A DNA stretch of 55,121 nt from Nonomuraea sp. SBT364 (GCF_001083785.1 NZ_LAVL01000047.1:1-55121), one strand, 5' to 3'. Counted from the first letter of the stretch, positions 22,951-32,407 are shown. Notes: generated by a model from the sequence alone, not told the origin. Numbers and translations are program-made.

Positions 22951-24384
22951 ATGACACCGAAGGTCGCGATCATCGGAGCGGGGTTCGGCGGGCTGTGCAT
23001 GGCGATCCGGCTGGAGATGGCCGGGATCGGGTCGTACACGGTCTTCGAGAAGGCCGACGGGCTCGGCGGGACGTGGCGCGACAACAGCTACCCGGGCGCG
23101 GGCTGCGACATCCCGTCCCACCTGTACTCGTACTCGTTCGAGAAGTACGCGAGCTGGACCCGCAGATATCCGGAACAGCCCGAAATATTGGCCTACTTAG
23201 AGCACTGCGCCGATAAATACGGCGTCAGGGGAAAAATCAAGTTCAATGCCGAGGTCACCGACGCCGCCTTCGACGGCACCCGCTGGCAGGTCACCACCGG
23301 CGGCGGCGAGCCCGAGGCCTTCGACGTCGTGGTGATGAGCGTCGGCCAGCTCAACCGCCCCCGCCTGCCCGCCATCCCCGGCATGGACGACTTCGAGGGC
23401 GCCGCCTTCCACTCCGCCCGCTGGGACCACGGCCACGACGTCACCGGCCGGCGGGTCGCGGTGATCGGCAGCGGCTCGTCGGCCGCGCAGCTCATCCCCC
23501 GGGTGGCCGAGCGCGCCGAACGGCTGACGGTGTTCCAGCGCACGCCCAACTGGGTGATCCCCAAGCCGGACGCCGAGTTCGGCGCGGGAGCCAGGCTGGC
23601 CTTCCGGTACGTGCCGGGGCTGCAGCGCGCCTACCGCGAGTGGATCTACCGTTACGCCGAGGGCACGCTCTATCCGGCGCTCGCCGGGGGCTGGAGCCGC
23701 GACCTGCTGCGCAAGCGGGCCCTGGGCCACCTGCGCGACCAGGTGCCCGACCCGGAGCTGCGCGCCAAGCTCACCCCCGGCTACCCGCCGGGCTGCAAGC
23801 GCGTGATCATCGACAGCGCGTTCTACCCGGCGCTGAGCCGGGACAACGTGGAGGTGGTGACCGAGCCGATCTCCCGCATCACCCCGAAGGGCGTCGAGAC
23901 GGCACGCGCCCCCTACGAGGCCGACACGATCGTCTACGCGACCGGCTTCCGCGCCACCGAGTTCCTCTCGCCCATCCGGGTGACGGGCCGGGCCGGACGC
24001 GACCTGGCCGAGCAGTGGGCCGGCGGCCCGGAGGCGTACCTGGGCATCTCGGTGCCGCACTTCCCGAACCTGTTCCTGCTCTACGGCCCGAACACCAACC
24101 TGGGGCACAATTCGATCGTCTTCATGCTCGAATGCCAGGTGGGGCATGTCATGGCCTGCCTGCCGCACCTGTCGGGCGGGCGGCGGCTGGAGGTGCGGCC
24201 GGAGGCGATGGCGGCCTGGCGCACCCAGCTCGACGCGGCGATGGCCCGCATGGTGTGGGGCGACGGCTGCCAGAGCTGGTACAAGACGGCCGAGGGCCGC
24301 GTCACCAACAACTGGCCCGGCCCCACGCCCCTCTACCGCCGTCTGACGGCCCGGCCGCCGCGCGCCGCCTACCGGCAGGTGTGA
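22951..24384 (+). CDS. Flavin-containing monooxygenase, Baeyer-Villiger type
   Basis: The product has 477 residues. An FAD-binding GAGFGG lies at residues 9-14, the NADPH-binding GSGSSA near residue 172, and the Baeyer-Villiger fingerprint FEGAAFHSARWDH near 148-160. It would insert oxygen into ketones or oxidise heteroatoms; the substrate is unknown. Codon 83 (23197-23199) is TTA, very rare in high-GC actinomycetes and dependent on the bldA tRNA. The surrounding 23170-23240 is locally AT-rich with several other rare codons. ATG at 22951. The gene is divergent from Nif3. Confidence 0.92.
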   Translation: MTPKVAIIGAGFGGLCMAIRLEMAGIGSYTVFEKADGLGGTWRDNSYPGAGCDIPSHLYSYSFEKYASWTRRYPEQPEILAYLEHCADKYGVRGKIKFNAEVTDAAFDGTRWQVTTGGGEPEAFDVVVMSVGQLNRPRLPAIPGMDDFEGAAFHSARWDHGHDVTGRRVAVIGSGSSAAQLIPRVAERAERLTVFQRTPNWVIPKPDAEFGAGARLAFRYVPGLQRAYREWIYRYAEGTLYPALAGGWSRDLLRKRALGHLRDQVPDPELRAKLTPGYPPGCKRVIIDSAFYPALSRDNVEVVTEPISRITPKGVETARAPYEADTIVYATGFRATEFLSPIRVTGRAGRDLAEQWAGGPEAYLGISVPHFPNLFLLYGPNTNLGHNSIVFMLECQVGHVMACLPHLSGGRRLEVRPEAMAAWRTQLDAAMARMVWGDGCQSWYKTAEGRVTNNWPGPTPLYRRLTARPPRAAYRQV

Positions 24385-24459
24385 GCGCCCAACACCGGGC
24401 GCCTTTTCCGTACGATGCCACATGGCAGCGGGCGAGCGCGGGGCGGTAGCGTCCCTCGC

Positions 24460-25488
24460 ATGACGACCTCCCTGCATCAGCGCTCGCTCGTCGCGGACAC
24501 CCACAACGACCTGCTCATGGCCGTCTCGGCGCGGCCTCCGGAGCGGTGGGCGGACTTCTTCCGCGAGCGCTGGCTGCCGCAGCTCACCGAGGGCGGCGTG
24601 AACCTGCAGGTGCTGCCCGTCTTCATCGACGACCAGTACCGGCCCGAGGGCGCGCTGCGCCAGACGCTGCGCATGATCGAGTGCGCCCACGTGATCGCCG
24701 AGGGCAATCCGGAGACGGTCCGGCTCTGCCGTGACGCGAAGGAGATCGACGAGGCCCTCGCGGCCGGCCGGATCGCCCTCGTCCTGGCGCTGGAGAGCAT
24801 GCCGGGCCTGGACGCGAGCGTGGAGCTGGTCTCCACCGTGTACCGGCTGGGCGTGCGGGTGGCCTCGATCGCGCACTGGGGCCGCACGCCGCTGGCCGAC
24901 GGCAGCGGCGAGGACTCCACCGGCAGCGGCCTGACCTCGCACGGCGTGGCCGCGCTGCGTGAGATGGAGCGGCTCGGCGTCATCTTCGACGTCTCCCACC
25001 TGGGCGCCTCCGGCGTCGCGCACGTGCTGGAGCTGACCACCAGGCCGCTGATCGCGACCCATTCCTCGGCCCGGGCGCTGCGCGACCACCACCGCAACCT
25101 CACCGACGAGCAGTTGCGCGGCGTGGCCGCGACGGGCGGCGTGGTCTGCGTGAACTTCTTCGCGCCGTTCCTCACCGAGCGCGAGCACGAGGCGACCCTC
25201 GACCACCTGCTCGACCACATCGAGCACGTCGCCGGGGTGGCCGGGATCGACCACGTCGGGATGGGCCCCGACTTCATCCGCGAGGTGATGGACGACCTGA
25301 CGCCGCCCTGCTGCGAGGACGTGAACGCCAGGGGCGTCGACGTGCGGGCGGCCGTCCCCGGCCTGGAGGGCCCGGCGGGCCTGCCGATGGTCACCGAGGG
25401 CCTGCTCGGCCGCGGCGTGCCGGAGAAGGACGTGCAGAAGATCGTCGGCGGAAACGTGCATCGGCTCTTCGGGGAGCTGCTCGCGTGA
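24460..25488 (+). CDS. Membrane dipeptidase family protein (peptidase M19)
   Basis: A 342-residue protein. DTHNDLL (residues 13-19) gives the first His/Asp zinc ligands, LALESMPG carries the bridging Glu, and FDVSHLGASG and ATHSSARALRDHHRN hold later zinc ligands. The family hydrolyses dipeptides, including D-amino-acid-containing ones; the exact substrate is unknown. ATG at 24460 is used, though no good ribosome site precedes it. Its stop codon overlaps the next GTG (GTGA), so it is coupled to the GNAT-like gene. Confidence 0.92.
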   Translation: MTTSLHQRSLVADTHNDLLMAVSARPPERWADFFRERWLPQLTEGGVNLQVLPVFIDDQYRPEGALRQTLRMIECAHVIAEGNPETVRLCRDAKEIDEALAAGRIALVLALESMPGLDASVELVSTVYRLGVRVASIAHWGRTPLADGSGEDSTGSGLTSHGVAALREMERLGVIFDVSHLGASGVAHVLELTTRPLIATHSSARALRDHHRNLTDEQLRGVAATGGVVCVNFFAPFLTEREHEATLDHLLDHIEHVAGVAGIDHVGMGPDFIREVMDDLTPPCCEDVNARGVDVRAAVPGLEGPAGLPMVTEGLLGRGVPEKDVQKIVGGNVHRLFGELLA

Positions 25489-26288
25489 CAGACGGGTACG
25501 ACCACCTTGTGACCAGCGAGGACCTGGCGGCCGAGGCCGCCGCGAAGAGCGGGGTGGCCATCCGCGAGCTGCACGGGATGGCCGAGTTCCGGCAGGCGCT
25601 GCGGCTGTTCGACGACATCTGGCACCCGGATCCCGGCAACGTGCCGGTGCCCCTGGAGCTGATGATCGCCTTCGCGCACGCGGGCGGCTACGTGGCGGGC
25701 GCCTACGAGGACGACGTGCTGGTGGGCGCGTCGGTCGGCTTCCTGGCGGCCGGCCGCGCCCTGCACTCGCACGTCACCGGCGCGGTGATCGGGCGCGGCG
25801 TCGGCTACGCGCTCAAGCTGCACCAGCGCGACTGGTGCCTGCGGCGCGGGCTGGACCGGATCACCTGGACCTACGATCCGCTGGTGCGCAGGAACGCCCG
25901 CTTCAACCTGGCCAAGCTGGGCGCCCGGCCCGAGGCGTACCTGGAGAGCTTCTATGGCGCGATGGCCGACGCGATCAACGAGGGCGACGACTCCGACCGG
26001 CTGCTGGCGGTGTGGCACCTGGCGGGGCCGCCCGGCGGCGGCCCGGCCGCGCCGGAGGGCGTCCGGCTGCTGGACGCGGCGGGCGGGCGGCCGGTGGTCA
26101 CCGGGGCGGCCGGGCCGGTGGTGCTGGTGGCGACGCCGGACGACGTCGAGACGCTGCGCCGCGCCGACCCGGGCGCGGCCCGCGAGTGGCGGCTGTCCAT
26201 GCGCCGGGTGCTCGGCGGCCTGCTGGCCGGCGGCGCCCGGGTCACCGGGTTCACCGAGGACGGTGATTACGTGGTCGAGCGCGGGTAA
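25485..26288 (+). CDS. GNAT-superfamily-like acetyltransferase
   Basis: A 267-residue protein resembling the predicted GNAT group of COG3375. FRQALRLFDDIWHPDPGNVP forms the N-terminal helices, VAGAYEDDVLVGASVGFLA the central strands, and IGRGVGYALKLHQRDWCLRRGLDRITWTYDPL the CoA-binding region. The C-terminal part (195-267) is variable. GTG at 25485 overlaps the dipeptidase stop, so the two may act on the same peptide-derived compounds. Confidence 0.82.
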   Translation: MTDGYDHLVTSEDLAAEAAAKSGVAIRELHGMAEFRQALRLFDDIWHPDPGNVPVPLELMIAFAHAGGYVAGAYEDDVLVGASVGFLAAGRALHSHVTGAVIGRGVGYALKLHQRDWCLRRGLDRITWTYDPLVRRNARFNLAKLGARPEAYLESFYGAMADAINEGDDSDRLLAVWHLAGPPGGGPAAPEGVRLLDAAGGRPVVTGAAGPVVLVATPDDVETLRRADPGAAREWRLSMRRVLGGLLAGGARVTGFTEDGDYVVERG

Positions 26289-26346
26289 ACAAGCTGTTCG
26301 AAAGCTGCGTGAACGCGGCGATCAGAACTGCAGCAAGGAGCTCCGC

Positions 26347-27780
26347 ATGACGGACTTCACCCCCACCGTGCCCACCCGGGTCCTGCCCCCCGTCACCGTC
26401 CGCGACCTGCCGGAACCGCCCCGCTCGACCTGGCGCGTCATCGGCCCCGGCCTGGTCGGCGCCGGTGTCGGCCTGGCGTCGGGCGAGTTCATCCTCTGGC
26501 CGTACATCGCCTCCCAGGTCGGCCTGATCTTCCTCTGGGGAGCGGCGATCGGCATCATCACCCAGTGGTTCCTCAACATGGAGATCGAGCGCTACACGCT
26601 GGCCACCGGCGAGACGGCGCTCACCGGGTTCAGCCGGCTGTGGCGGCACTGGGGCCTGGTGTTCGTCATCATGACGCTCTGCGCGAACCTGTGGCCCGGC
26701 TGGGTCACCACGTCGGCCACCATGGTGACCTACCTGACCGGCACGGGCGCCGGGAGCGTGCGCTGGATCGCCATCGGCATGCTGGTGGTGATCGCGCTCG
26801 GGCTGACGCTGGCGCCGGTCATCTACACCGCGCTGGAACGGGTGATCTTCGTGAAGATCGCCCTGGTGGTCACGCTGATCGTCGTCGCGATCCTGTTCGC
26901 GATCAACGCCGAGAGCTGGGTCCAGGTCGGCCGCGGCCTGACGGTCGACGCCGGCTTCCCCGCCGGTGAGCTGGGGTTCGCGCTGGTGATGGGCGCCATC
27001 GCCTACGCGGGCGCGGGCGGCGGCCAGAACCTGTGCCAGAGCAACTGGATCCGCGACAAGGGCTTCGGCATGGGCGCGTACGTGCCCCGCCTGGTCAGCC
27101 CGGTCACCGGGCAGGAGGAGGCGGCGTCGTCGACCGGGTTCCAGTTCGCGCCGACGAAGGAGAACCTGGACCGCTGGCGGCAGTGGTGGCGCTTCGCCAA
27201 CGTGGAGCAGGCCGCCACGTTCGCCCTGGTGTCGTTCCTGACGATCGCGTTCATGTCGATGCTGGCCTACTCGACCGTGTTCGGGCGTGACGGGCTGGCC
27301 AACAGCATCGACTTCCTGCGGGTCGAGGGCCAGGTGCTGCAGGAGACGGTCGGGCCCTGGTTCGGCGTGCTGTTCTGGCTGATCGGCGCGCTGGCGCTGT
27401 TCGCCTCGGCGATGGGCATCGTCGACTACACCTCGCGGCTGGCGTCCGACATGATCAAGACCGTCTACCTGCGCGAGCGGGCCGTGTCGGTGAACCGCGT
27501 CTACTTCATCGTGGTGTGGGCGATGGCGCTGCTCGGCATCGCGATCCTGCTCCTGGGCTTCGACCAGCCGCTCATCCTGCTGGTGCTGTCGGGCAGCGTC
27601 GCGGCCGTGATGATGTTCGTCTACTCGATCCTGCTGATCATCCTGAACCGCGGGGCGCTGCCCGAGGCGATCAAGGTGCGCTCCTACCGGCTCGGCGCGC
27701 TGATCTGGTCGGTGGCGTTCTTCGGCGGGCTGACCGTGCTGACGCTCATCGAGCAGGGGCGCAAGCTGTTCGGCGGCTGA
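26347..27780 (+). CDS. Nramp-superfamily-like transporter lacking the classical metal motifs
   Basis: A 477-residue protein with about eleven membrane helices in the Nramp order. Helix 1 reads GPGLVGAGVGLASGEFILWP, where classical Nramp proteins have a DPGN metal motif. The helix-6 region reads GAIAYAGAGGGQNLCQSNWIR rather than the usual MPH motif. It may therefore carry a substrate other than Mn/Fe, or bind metals differently. AAGGAG lies six bases before the ATG at 26347. A hairpin directly follows the stop. The gene is 58 bp after the GNAT-like gene but has its own strong start signal. Confidence 0.85.
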   Translation: MTDFTPTVPTRVLPPVTVRDLPEPPRSTWRVIGPGLVGAGVGLASGEFILWPYIASQVGLIFLWGAAIGIITQWFLNMEIERYTLATGETALTGFSRLWRHWGLVFVIMTLCANLWPGWVTTSATMVTYLTGTGAGSVRWIAIGMLVVIALGLTLAPVIYTALERVIFVKIALVVTLIVVAILFAINAESWVQVGRGLTVDAGFPAGELGFALVMGAIAYAGAGGGQNLCQSNWIRDKGFGMGAYVPRLVSPVTGQEEAASSTGFQFAPTKENLDRWRQWWRFANVEQAATFALVSFLTIAFMSMLAYSTVFGRDGLANSIDFLRVEGQVLQETVGPWFGVLFWLIGALALFASAMGIVDYTSRLASDMIKTVYLRERAVSVNRVYFIVVWAMALLGIAILLLGFDQPLILLVLSGSVAAVMMFVYSILLIILNRGALPEAIKVRSYRLGALIWSVAFFGGLTVLTLIEQGRKLFGG

Positions 27781-27801
27781 CGCGGAAGCAGGTCTTCCGC
27801 G
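27781..27801 (+). terminator. Hairpin directly after the Nramp-like gene
   Basis: CGCGGAAG-CAGGT-CTTCCGCG begins on the base after the stop codon. The 8-bp perfect stem has no U-tract. It separates the transporter from the WYL regulator gene. Confidence 0.55.
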
Positions 27802-27822
27802 ATCGGCGGCAGACTGGGCGGC

Positions 27823-28785
27823 ATGCTGGAAACCTCGGCCCGCCTGCTCAAGCTGCTCTCGCTGCTCCAGGCGCACAGGGAGTGGACCGGCCCCGAGCTG
27901 TCCCAGCGGCTCGGGGTCACCACCAGGACCATCCGCAACGACGTGGAGCGGCTGCGCAGCCTCGGCTACCCGGTCCACGCCACCCCCGGCGTGGCCGGCG
28001 GCTACCGGCTGGGCGCGGGGGCCGCGCTGCCGCCGCTGCTGCTCGACGACGAGGAGGCCGTGGCTGTGGCGGTCGGGCTCGGCAGGGCGGCGGGCGGCGG
28101 CGTCGAGGGCATCGAGGAGTCGTCGGTGCGCGCGCTGGCCAAGCTGGAGCAGGTGCTGCCGTCGCGGCTGCGGCACCGGGTCAGCGCGCTGAACACCTAC
28201 ACCGTGCAGATCCCCGGCACGGCCCCGGCGGTGCCGCCCGAGGTGCTCACCACGATCGCGAACGCGGCGCGCGACCGCGAGCGGCTCCGCTTCGGCTACA
28301 CCGGGCACGACGGCGACGAGACCGAGCGGGACGTGGAGCCGTACCGGCTGGTGCACCGGCGCGGACGCTGGTACCTGGTCGGCTACGACGTGGGCCGCGA
28401 CGGCTGGCGGACGTTCCGGGTGGACCGCCTCAAGCCGCGCACGCCGGGCGGTCCCCGGTTCACGCCGCGCGAGCTGCCCGCCGACGGCGACGTGGCCGCG
28501 TTCGTGGAGAAGGGCGTCAGCACCGCGATGTGGCGCTACCGGGGCACGGTGCTGCTGCACGCCCCGGCCGAGCGGGTCCGCGCGCTGGGCGTGGGCGCCG
28601 AGCTGGAGATCGAGCCGGTCGACGACGCCACCTGCCTGCTCAGGCTGGGCGGCGACGACCTGAACGGGATGGCCGTCTGGGTGGGCTTCCTCGGCCTGGA
28701 CTTCGAGGTGCTCGACCCGCCGGAGCTGGCCGAGGTCGTGCTGCGGCTGTCAGAGCGCTACCGGCGGGCGGTCAGCGGCCGGTAA
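27823..28785 (+). CDS. WYL-domain transcriptional regulator (YafY-type)
   Basis: A 320-residue protein. The N-terminal HTH (residues 5-50: LLSLLQAHREWTGPELSQRLGV, then TRTIRNDVERLRSLGYPV) is followed by the WYL ligand-binding domain (RRGRWYLVGYDVGRDGWRTFRVDR) and a C-terminal WCX-like region. Such proteins bind nucleotides or nucleic acids through the WYL domain and regulate stress or metabolic genes. ATG at 27823. The C45 acyltransferase follows after 34 bp and may be a target or operon partner. Confidence 0.92.
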   Translation: MLETSARLLKLLSLLQAHREWTGPELSQRLGVTTRTIRNDVERLRSLGYPVHATPGVAGGYRLGAGAALPPLLLDDEEAVAVAVGLGRAAGGGVEGIEESSVRALAKLEQVLPSRLRHRVSALNTYTVQIPGTAPAVPPEVLTTIANAARDRERLRFGYTGHDGDETERDVEPYRLVHRRGRWYLVGYDVGRDGWRTFRVDRLKPRTPGGPRFTPRELPADGDVAAFVEKGVSTAMWRYRGTVLLHAPAERVRALGVGAELEIEPVDDATCLLRLGGDDLNGMAVWVGFLGLDFEVLDPPELAEVVLRLSERYRRAVSGR

Positions 28786-28819
28786 GAGGACGGTCAGCCC
28801 CGGCGCCGACGCTGGTGCC

Positions 28820-29947
28820 ATGACCATTACACAGATCGCTGGCGGCAGGAACGACTTCCAGCTCGTGCACCACCTGACCGTCGGCGGCTCCCAGGAGGAG
28901 ATCGGCAGGCGGCTCGCCGAGGAGGCGAGCCGCCTGGGCTGGCGGCCGCAGCCGGTGGACCCGGTGGTGAGCCGGGCCCGCCGGACCTGGTTCGAGCGGC
29001 ACTGGCCGCAGCACCACGCCCGGATGGACGGCGCGGCGCAGGCGCTCGGGCTCGACCCCGAGCAGGACGACCTGGCGCTGGACGGCCTGGGCTTCGTGCC
29101 TGCCGGGTCGGGCTGCTCGGCGCTGTGGTGCCCGCCGTCGGCCGCCACCGACGGGCACGGCAGGGTGGGCCGCAACTACGACTTCTTCACGCTGACGGCC
29201 GGCGAGTTCATGGGCCGGGGGGCGCGGCCCGGCGAGCTGCCGATGGCCTCGCGCCCGTACGTGATCACCACGGTGCCGGACGAGGGCCTGGCCTCGACCG
29301 TCATCACGATGAGCGACCTGGACGGCTGCATGGACGGCATCAACGAGGCCGGGCTGGCGGTGATGCTGCTCATCGCCGACATCGAGCAGGCCACGCCGCC
29401 GGAGCAGACGAGCCCGCAGGTGGGCCTGGGCAGCGTGCAGCTGCCCCGGTTCCTCGTCGACACCTGCGAGAACGTCGAGCAGGCCAAGCAGGCGTTGCTC
29501 GGCGCCAAGCACTACGACCACGGCGCGCCGCTGCACTACCTGGTCGCCGACGCGCGCGGCGGCGCGTTCGTGTGGGAGCGCGGCAGGGACGGCGGCGAGC
29601 ACATCGTCGAGTTCGGCGACGGGCCGATCTGCGTCACCAACCACCTGCTGCACCGCAACCCCGACCCGATGAACCTGCCGGAGGACGGCGAGGCGACCTT
29701 CCGCACGTACGGCAGGCTGCGCTCGCTGTACGAGCGGAGCAAGGGCGCGGTCATGTCCGGGCGGGACCTGCGCGACAGCCTGGCCGCGGTGGCCGTGGGC
29801 ACCGATGAGGAGGGGCCCTGGCGCACCACCTGGACGAGCGTGTTCGACACCCACGAGCGCACCCTGTCGACCCGCTTCTACCTGGGCGACGAGGCCGGTT
29901 ACAGCGAGGAGCTGGTGTTCACGCCTCGTCCAGGTACTGCTGCCTGA
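28820..29947 (+). CDS. C45-family autoproteolytic acyltransferase/hydrolase
   Basis: A 375-residue Ntn-hydrolase of the penicillin acyltransferase (C45) family. The expected self-cleavage site is Gly98-Cys99 in PAGSGCSALW, and GRVGRNYDF follows as in the family. After cleavage Cys99 would be the N-terminal nucleophile. Substrates are unknown; relatives transfer or remove acyl groups from amides or peptides. ATG at 28820. The 3' end overlaps the converging acyl-CoA ligase gene by 29 bases. Confidence 0.88.
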   Translation: MTITQIAGGRNDFQLVHHLTVGGSQEEIGRRLAEEASRLGWRPQPVDPVVSRARRTWFERHWPQHHARMDGAAQALGLDPEQDDLALDGLGFVPAGSGCSALWCPPSAATDGHGRVGRNYDFFTLTAGEFMGRGARPGELPMASRPYVITTVPDEGLASTVITMSDLDGCMDGINEAGLAVMLLIADIEQATPPEQTSPQVGLGSVQLPRFLVDTCENVEQAKQALLGAKHYDHGAPLHYLVADARGGAFVWERGRDGGEHIVEFGDGPICVTNHLLHRNPDPMNLPEDGEATFRTYGRLRSLYERSKGAVMSGRDLRDSLAAVAVGTDEEGPWRTTWTSVFDTHERTLSTRFYLGDEAGYSEELVFTPRPGTAA

Positions 29948-31382
29948 CCTTCGAGCGTGACAGCTTGCCCGTGGGCGTGCGGGGCAGCTTGTCGCGGTAG
30001 GCGATCACCTTCGGGTGCTTGAACCTGGCGATCCGCGGGCCGCAGTGGCCGAGCAGCTCGGCGGTGAGCCCGTCCCCCGGCGTGACCCCTTCGGCGGGTT
30101 CGACGAGGGCGACCACGTTGTGCCCCCACTCCTCGTCGGGCACGCCGATGACGGCCACGTCGGCCACCGCCGGATGCTCCAGCAGCGCGGCCTCGATCTC
30201 GGCCGGGTAGATGTTGACCCCGCCCGACACGATCAGGTCGGTCCGCCGGTCGCACAGGAACAGGAAGCCGTCCTTGTCCAGGTAGCCGATGTCACCGGGG
30301 GTGTACCACTCGCCGCGCATGCTGGCCGCGGTCTTGGCCGGGTCCTTGCGGTACTCGAAGCCGCCCAGGCCGGACTTGACGTAGACGAGGCCGGGCTCGC
30401 CGGGCGGCAGCTCGGCCCCGCTCTCGTCGAGGATCCGCGCCTCGAACGTGGGCGCCGGCCTGCCGACGGTGCCGGGCCTGGCCAGCCAGTCGTGCGGCTT
30501 GACGGAGAAGGCGATCGTCGACTCGGTCGAGCCGTAGTACTCGTAGAGCACCGGCCCCCACCAGTCCATGATCTGCTGCTTGACCGCGACGGGGCAGGCG
30601 GCGGCGGTGTGGATGACCTGCTCCAGGCTGGAGACGTCGTAGCGGGCCCGGACCTCCCCGGGCAGCTGCAGCATCCGGTGGAACATGGTGGGCACCATCA
30701 TCGCGTTCGTCACCCGGTGCCGCCCGACCAGCTCCAGGACGGTCTCCGGCTCGAACCTGGGCGCGATCACCACGGTGTGCCCGAGGTGCAGCGCGAACTG
30801 CGTGTGCGCGCACGGCGCGGAGTGGTACATCGGCGAGGTCACCAGGTGCACGCCGTCGCCCGGCCGCAGGTCGACGACCTCGCCGAGGAACCACGTGTAG
30901 AGCGGCACGACGGCCTCGGGCTCGGCGCCGGGCAGCTTGCGCTGCACCCCTTTGGGGAAGCCGGTGGTCCCGGACGTGTACCACATGACCGCCCCGGCGG
31001 CCCGCCCGCCGGGCGCGTCCGCCGGCTGCCCCTCGGCCAGCCCGGCCGTCCCGGCCGCCGCGCTCACCACCAGCTTCGCGTCGCAGTCGGCGACGATGTA
31101 CGCGATCTCCGTCTCGGTCAGATGCCAGTTGACGGGCACGTAGTAGAGGCCGATCTGCCCGGTCGCCATCAGCATGACGACGGCGTCCAGGCCGTTGGGC
31201 AGCACGCCCGCCACCACGTCGCCGTCGCCGAGCCCGCGCTCGCGCAGCCCGTGCGACACCTGGTTGACCAGGGCGAGCAGTTGCCCGTAGGTGGTGCTGG
31301 AGCCGTCGGCGTCGATGACGGCGAGCCGTCCGGGGGCGGCCCCGGCGATGGCGTAGAAGCCGGGCAGGGCGCTGATGTCCAT
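29919..31382 (-). CDS. Acyl-CoA ligase (FadD-type adenylate-forming enzyme)
   Basis: The product has 487 residues. The P-loop-like A3 motif is YTSGTTGFPKG, A5 is YEYYGSTES, A7 is YTPGDIGYLD, A8 is DLIVSGGVNIYPAEIE, and the A10 lysine lies in LPRTPTGKLSRSK. It activates a carboxylic acid to its CoA thioester. ATG at 31382 overlaps the upstream acyl-CoA dehydrogenase stop by one base (TGATG). With the two dehydrogenases it forms a three-gene catabolic operon resembling mycobacterial steroid or branched-acid degradation sets. The substrate cannot be told. Confidence 0.93.
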   Translation of the reverse strand: MDISALPGFYAIAGAAPGRLAVIDADGSSTTYGQLLALVNQVSHGLRERGLGDGDVVAGVLPNGLDAVVMLMATGQIGLYYVPVNWHLTETEIAYIVADCDAKLVVSAAAGTAGLAEGQPADAPGGRAAGAVMWYTSGTTGFPKGVQRKLPGAEPEAVVPLYTWFLGEVVDLRPGDGVHLVTSPMYHSAPCAHTQFALHLGHTVVIAPRFEPETVLELVGRHRVTNAMMVPTMFHRMLQLPGEVRARYDVSSLEQVIHTAAACPVAVKQQIMDWWGPVLYEYYGSTESTIAFSVKPHDWLARPGTVGRPAPTFEARILDESGAELPPGEPGLVYVKSGLGGFEYRKDPAKTAASMRGEWYTPGDIGYLDKDGFLFLCDRRTDLIVSGGVNIYPAEIEAALLEHPAVADVAVIGVPDEEWGHNVVALVEPAEGVTPGDGLTAELLGHCGPRIARFKHPKVIAYRDKLPRTPTGKLSRSKVRQQYLDEA

Positions 31383-32407
31383 CACAGCTCCAGCAGGTCG
31401 GCGAGCCTGGCACGGTGCGCACGCGGCGGGCCCAGCAGCACCTCGTCCGTCTTGGCGCGCTTGTAGTACAGGTGGGCGTCGTGCTCCCACGTGTAGCCGA
31501 TGCCGCCGTGCAGCAGCAGGTGGTCGCGGGCCACCTCGAAGCAGGCGCGGCCCACGTACGCCTGGGCGAGCGCGGCGGCCTCGGGCAGCTCGTCCGGCGA
31601 CTCGTCGGCCGCCCAGGCGGCGTAGCGGACGATCGACTCGGCCTGCTCCAGCTTGCCGTGCATGTCGGCGAGCTTGTGCTTGACGCCCTGGTAGGAGCCG
31701 ATGTAGCGGCCGAAGGCGACGCGTACCTTGGCGTAGGCGACGATGGCGTCGAGCGCGGCGCGCATCACGCCGAGCTGCTCGGCCGCCAGCGCGACGGCCA
31801 GCCGGTCGCCGACGCCGGCCGGCGCCGGCCCCAGCACCCGGGCTGCCGCCCCGCCGAGCTCGACGCGCGCCTGCCCGCGGGTGATGTCGAGGGTCTCCAG
31901 CGGCGTCCGGGTGACGCCCTCGCCGTGCAGGTCGACGGCCGTCATGACGAGGCCGTCGCCGGTCGTGGCGGGCAGCAGCAGCACGTCCGCCTCCATGCCG
32001 GACAGCACCTGCGGCAGCGTGCCGGTGACGGTGCCGTCGCGCAGCGGGATCCCGGTGTGCGGCCGCGCGAGGGTGGCGGCGATCCGGCCCTCGGCGATGC
32101 CGGTCAGCAACTCCTTGTCGGGCACGCCGGCCAGCGCGATCGCGGCGAAGGTCGTGGCCAGGAACGGGCCGGGCAGCAGCACCGCGCCCGTCTCCTCCAG
32201 CGCGACGGCCAGGTCGGCGAATCCGGCGCCCGCGCCGCCGTACTCCTCGGCGACGAGCAGCCCGGCCAGGCCGAGCTCGCCGTTGAGCCGCGCGTAGACG
32301 GCGGGGTCGTAGCCCTCGCGCGCCCTGGGCGGCGGCGAGGCGGCGGCCAGGAACGCGCGGACGGCGGCGCGCAGCTCCTGCTGCTCCTGGCTGAGTACGA
32401 GCTTCAC
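31382..32407 (-). CDS. Acyl-CoA dehydrogenase, smaller subunit
   Basis: A 341-residue protein with the acyl-CoA dehydrogenase fold: ELRAAVRAFLAA at the N-terminus, LLVAEEYGGAGAGFADLAVALEE, and the C-terminal helical domain FGRYIGSYQGVKHKLADM and HLLLHGGIGYTWEHDAHLYYKRA. It is paired with a 388-residue dehydrogenase across a GTGA overlap. Such small/large pairs in actinobacteria (FadE-type) assemble as alpha2beta2 enzymes acting on bulky acyl-CoAs, with catalytic residues divided between subunits. Heteromer formation here is inferred from the arrangement. Confidence 0.92.
   Translation of the reverse strand: MKLVLSQEQQELRAAVRAFLAAASPPPRAREGYDPAVYARLNGELGLAGLLVAEEYGGAGAGFADLAVALEETGAVLLPGPFLATTFAAIALAGVPDKELLTGIAEGRIAATLARPHTGIPLRDGTVTGTLPQVLSGMEADVLLLPATTGDGLVMTAVDLHGEGVTRTPLETLDITRGQARVELGGAAARVLGPAPAGVGDRLAVALAAEQLGVMRAALDAIVAYAKVRVAFGRYIGSYQGVKHKLADMHGKLEQAESIVRYAAWAADESPDELPEAAALAQAYVGRACFEVARDHLLLHGGIGYTWEHDAHLYYKRAKTDEVLLGPPRAHRARLADLLEL

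Noticed and set aside
26251..28560. A 769-codon minus-strand frame across the Nramp-like and WYL genes
   Set aside because: Its composition is typical of an antisense shadow (His/Arg/Gln/Asp-rich), and it spans two well-supported plus-strand genes.
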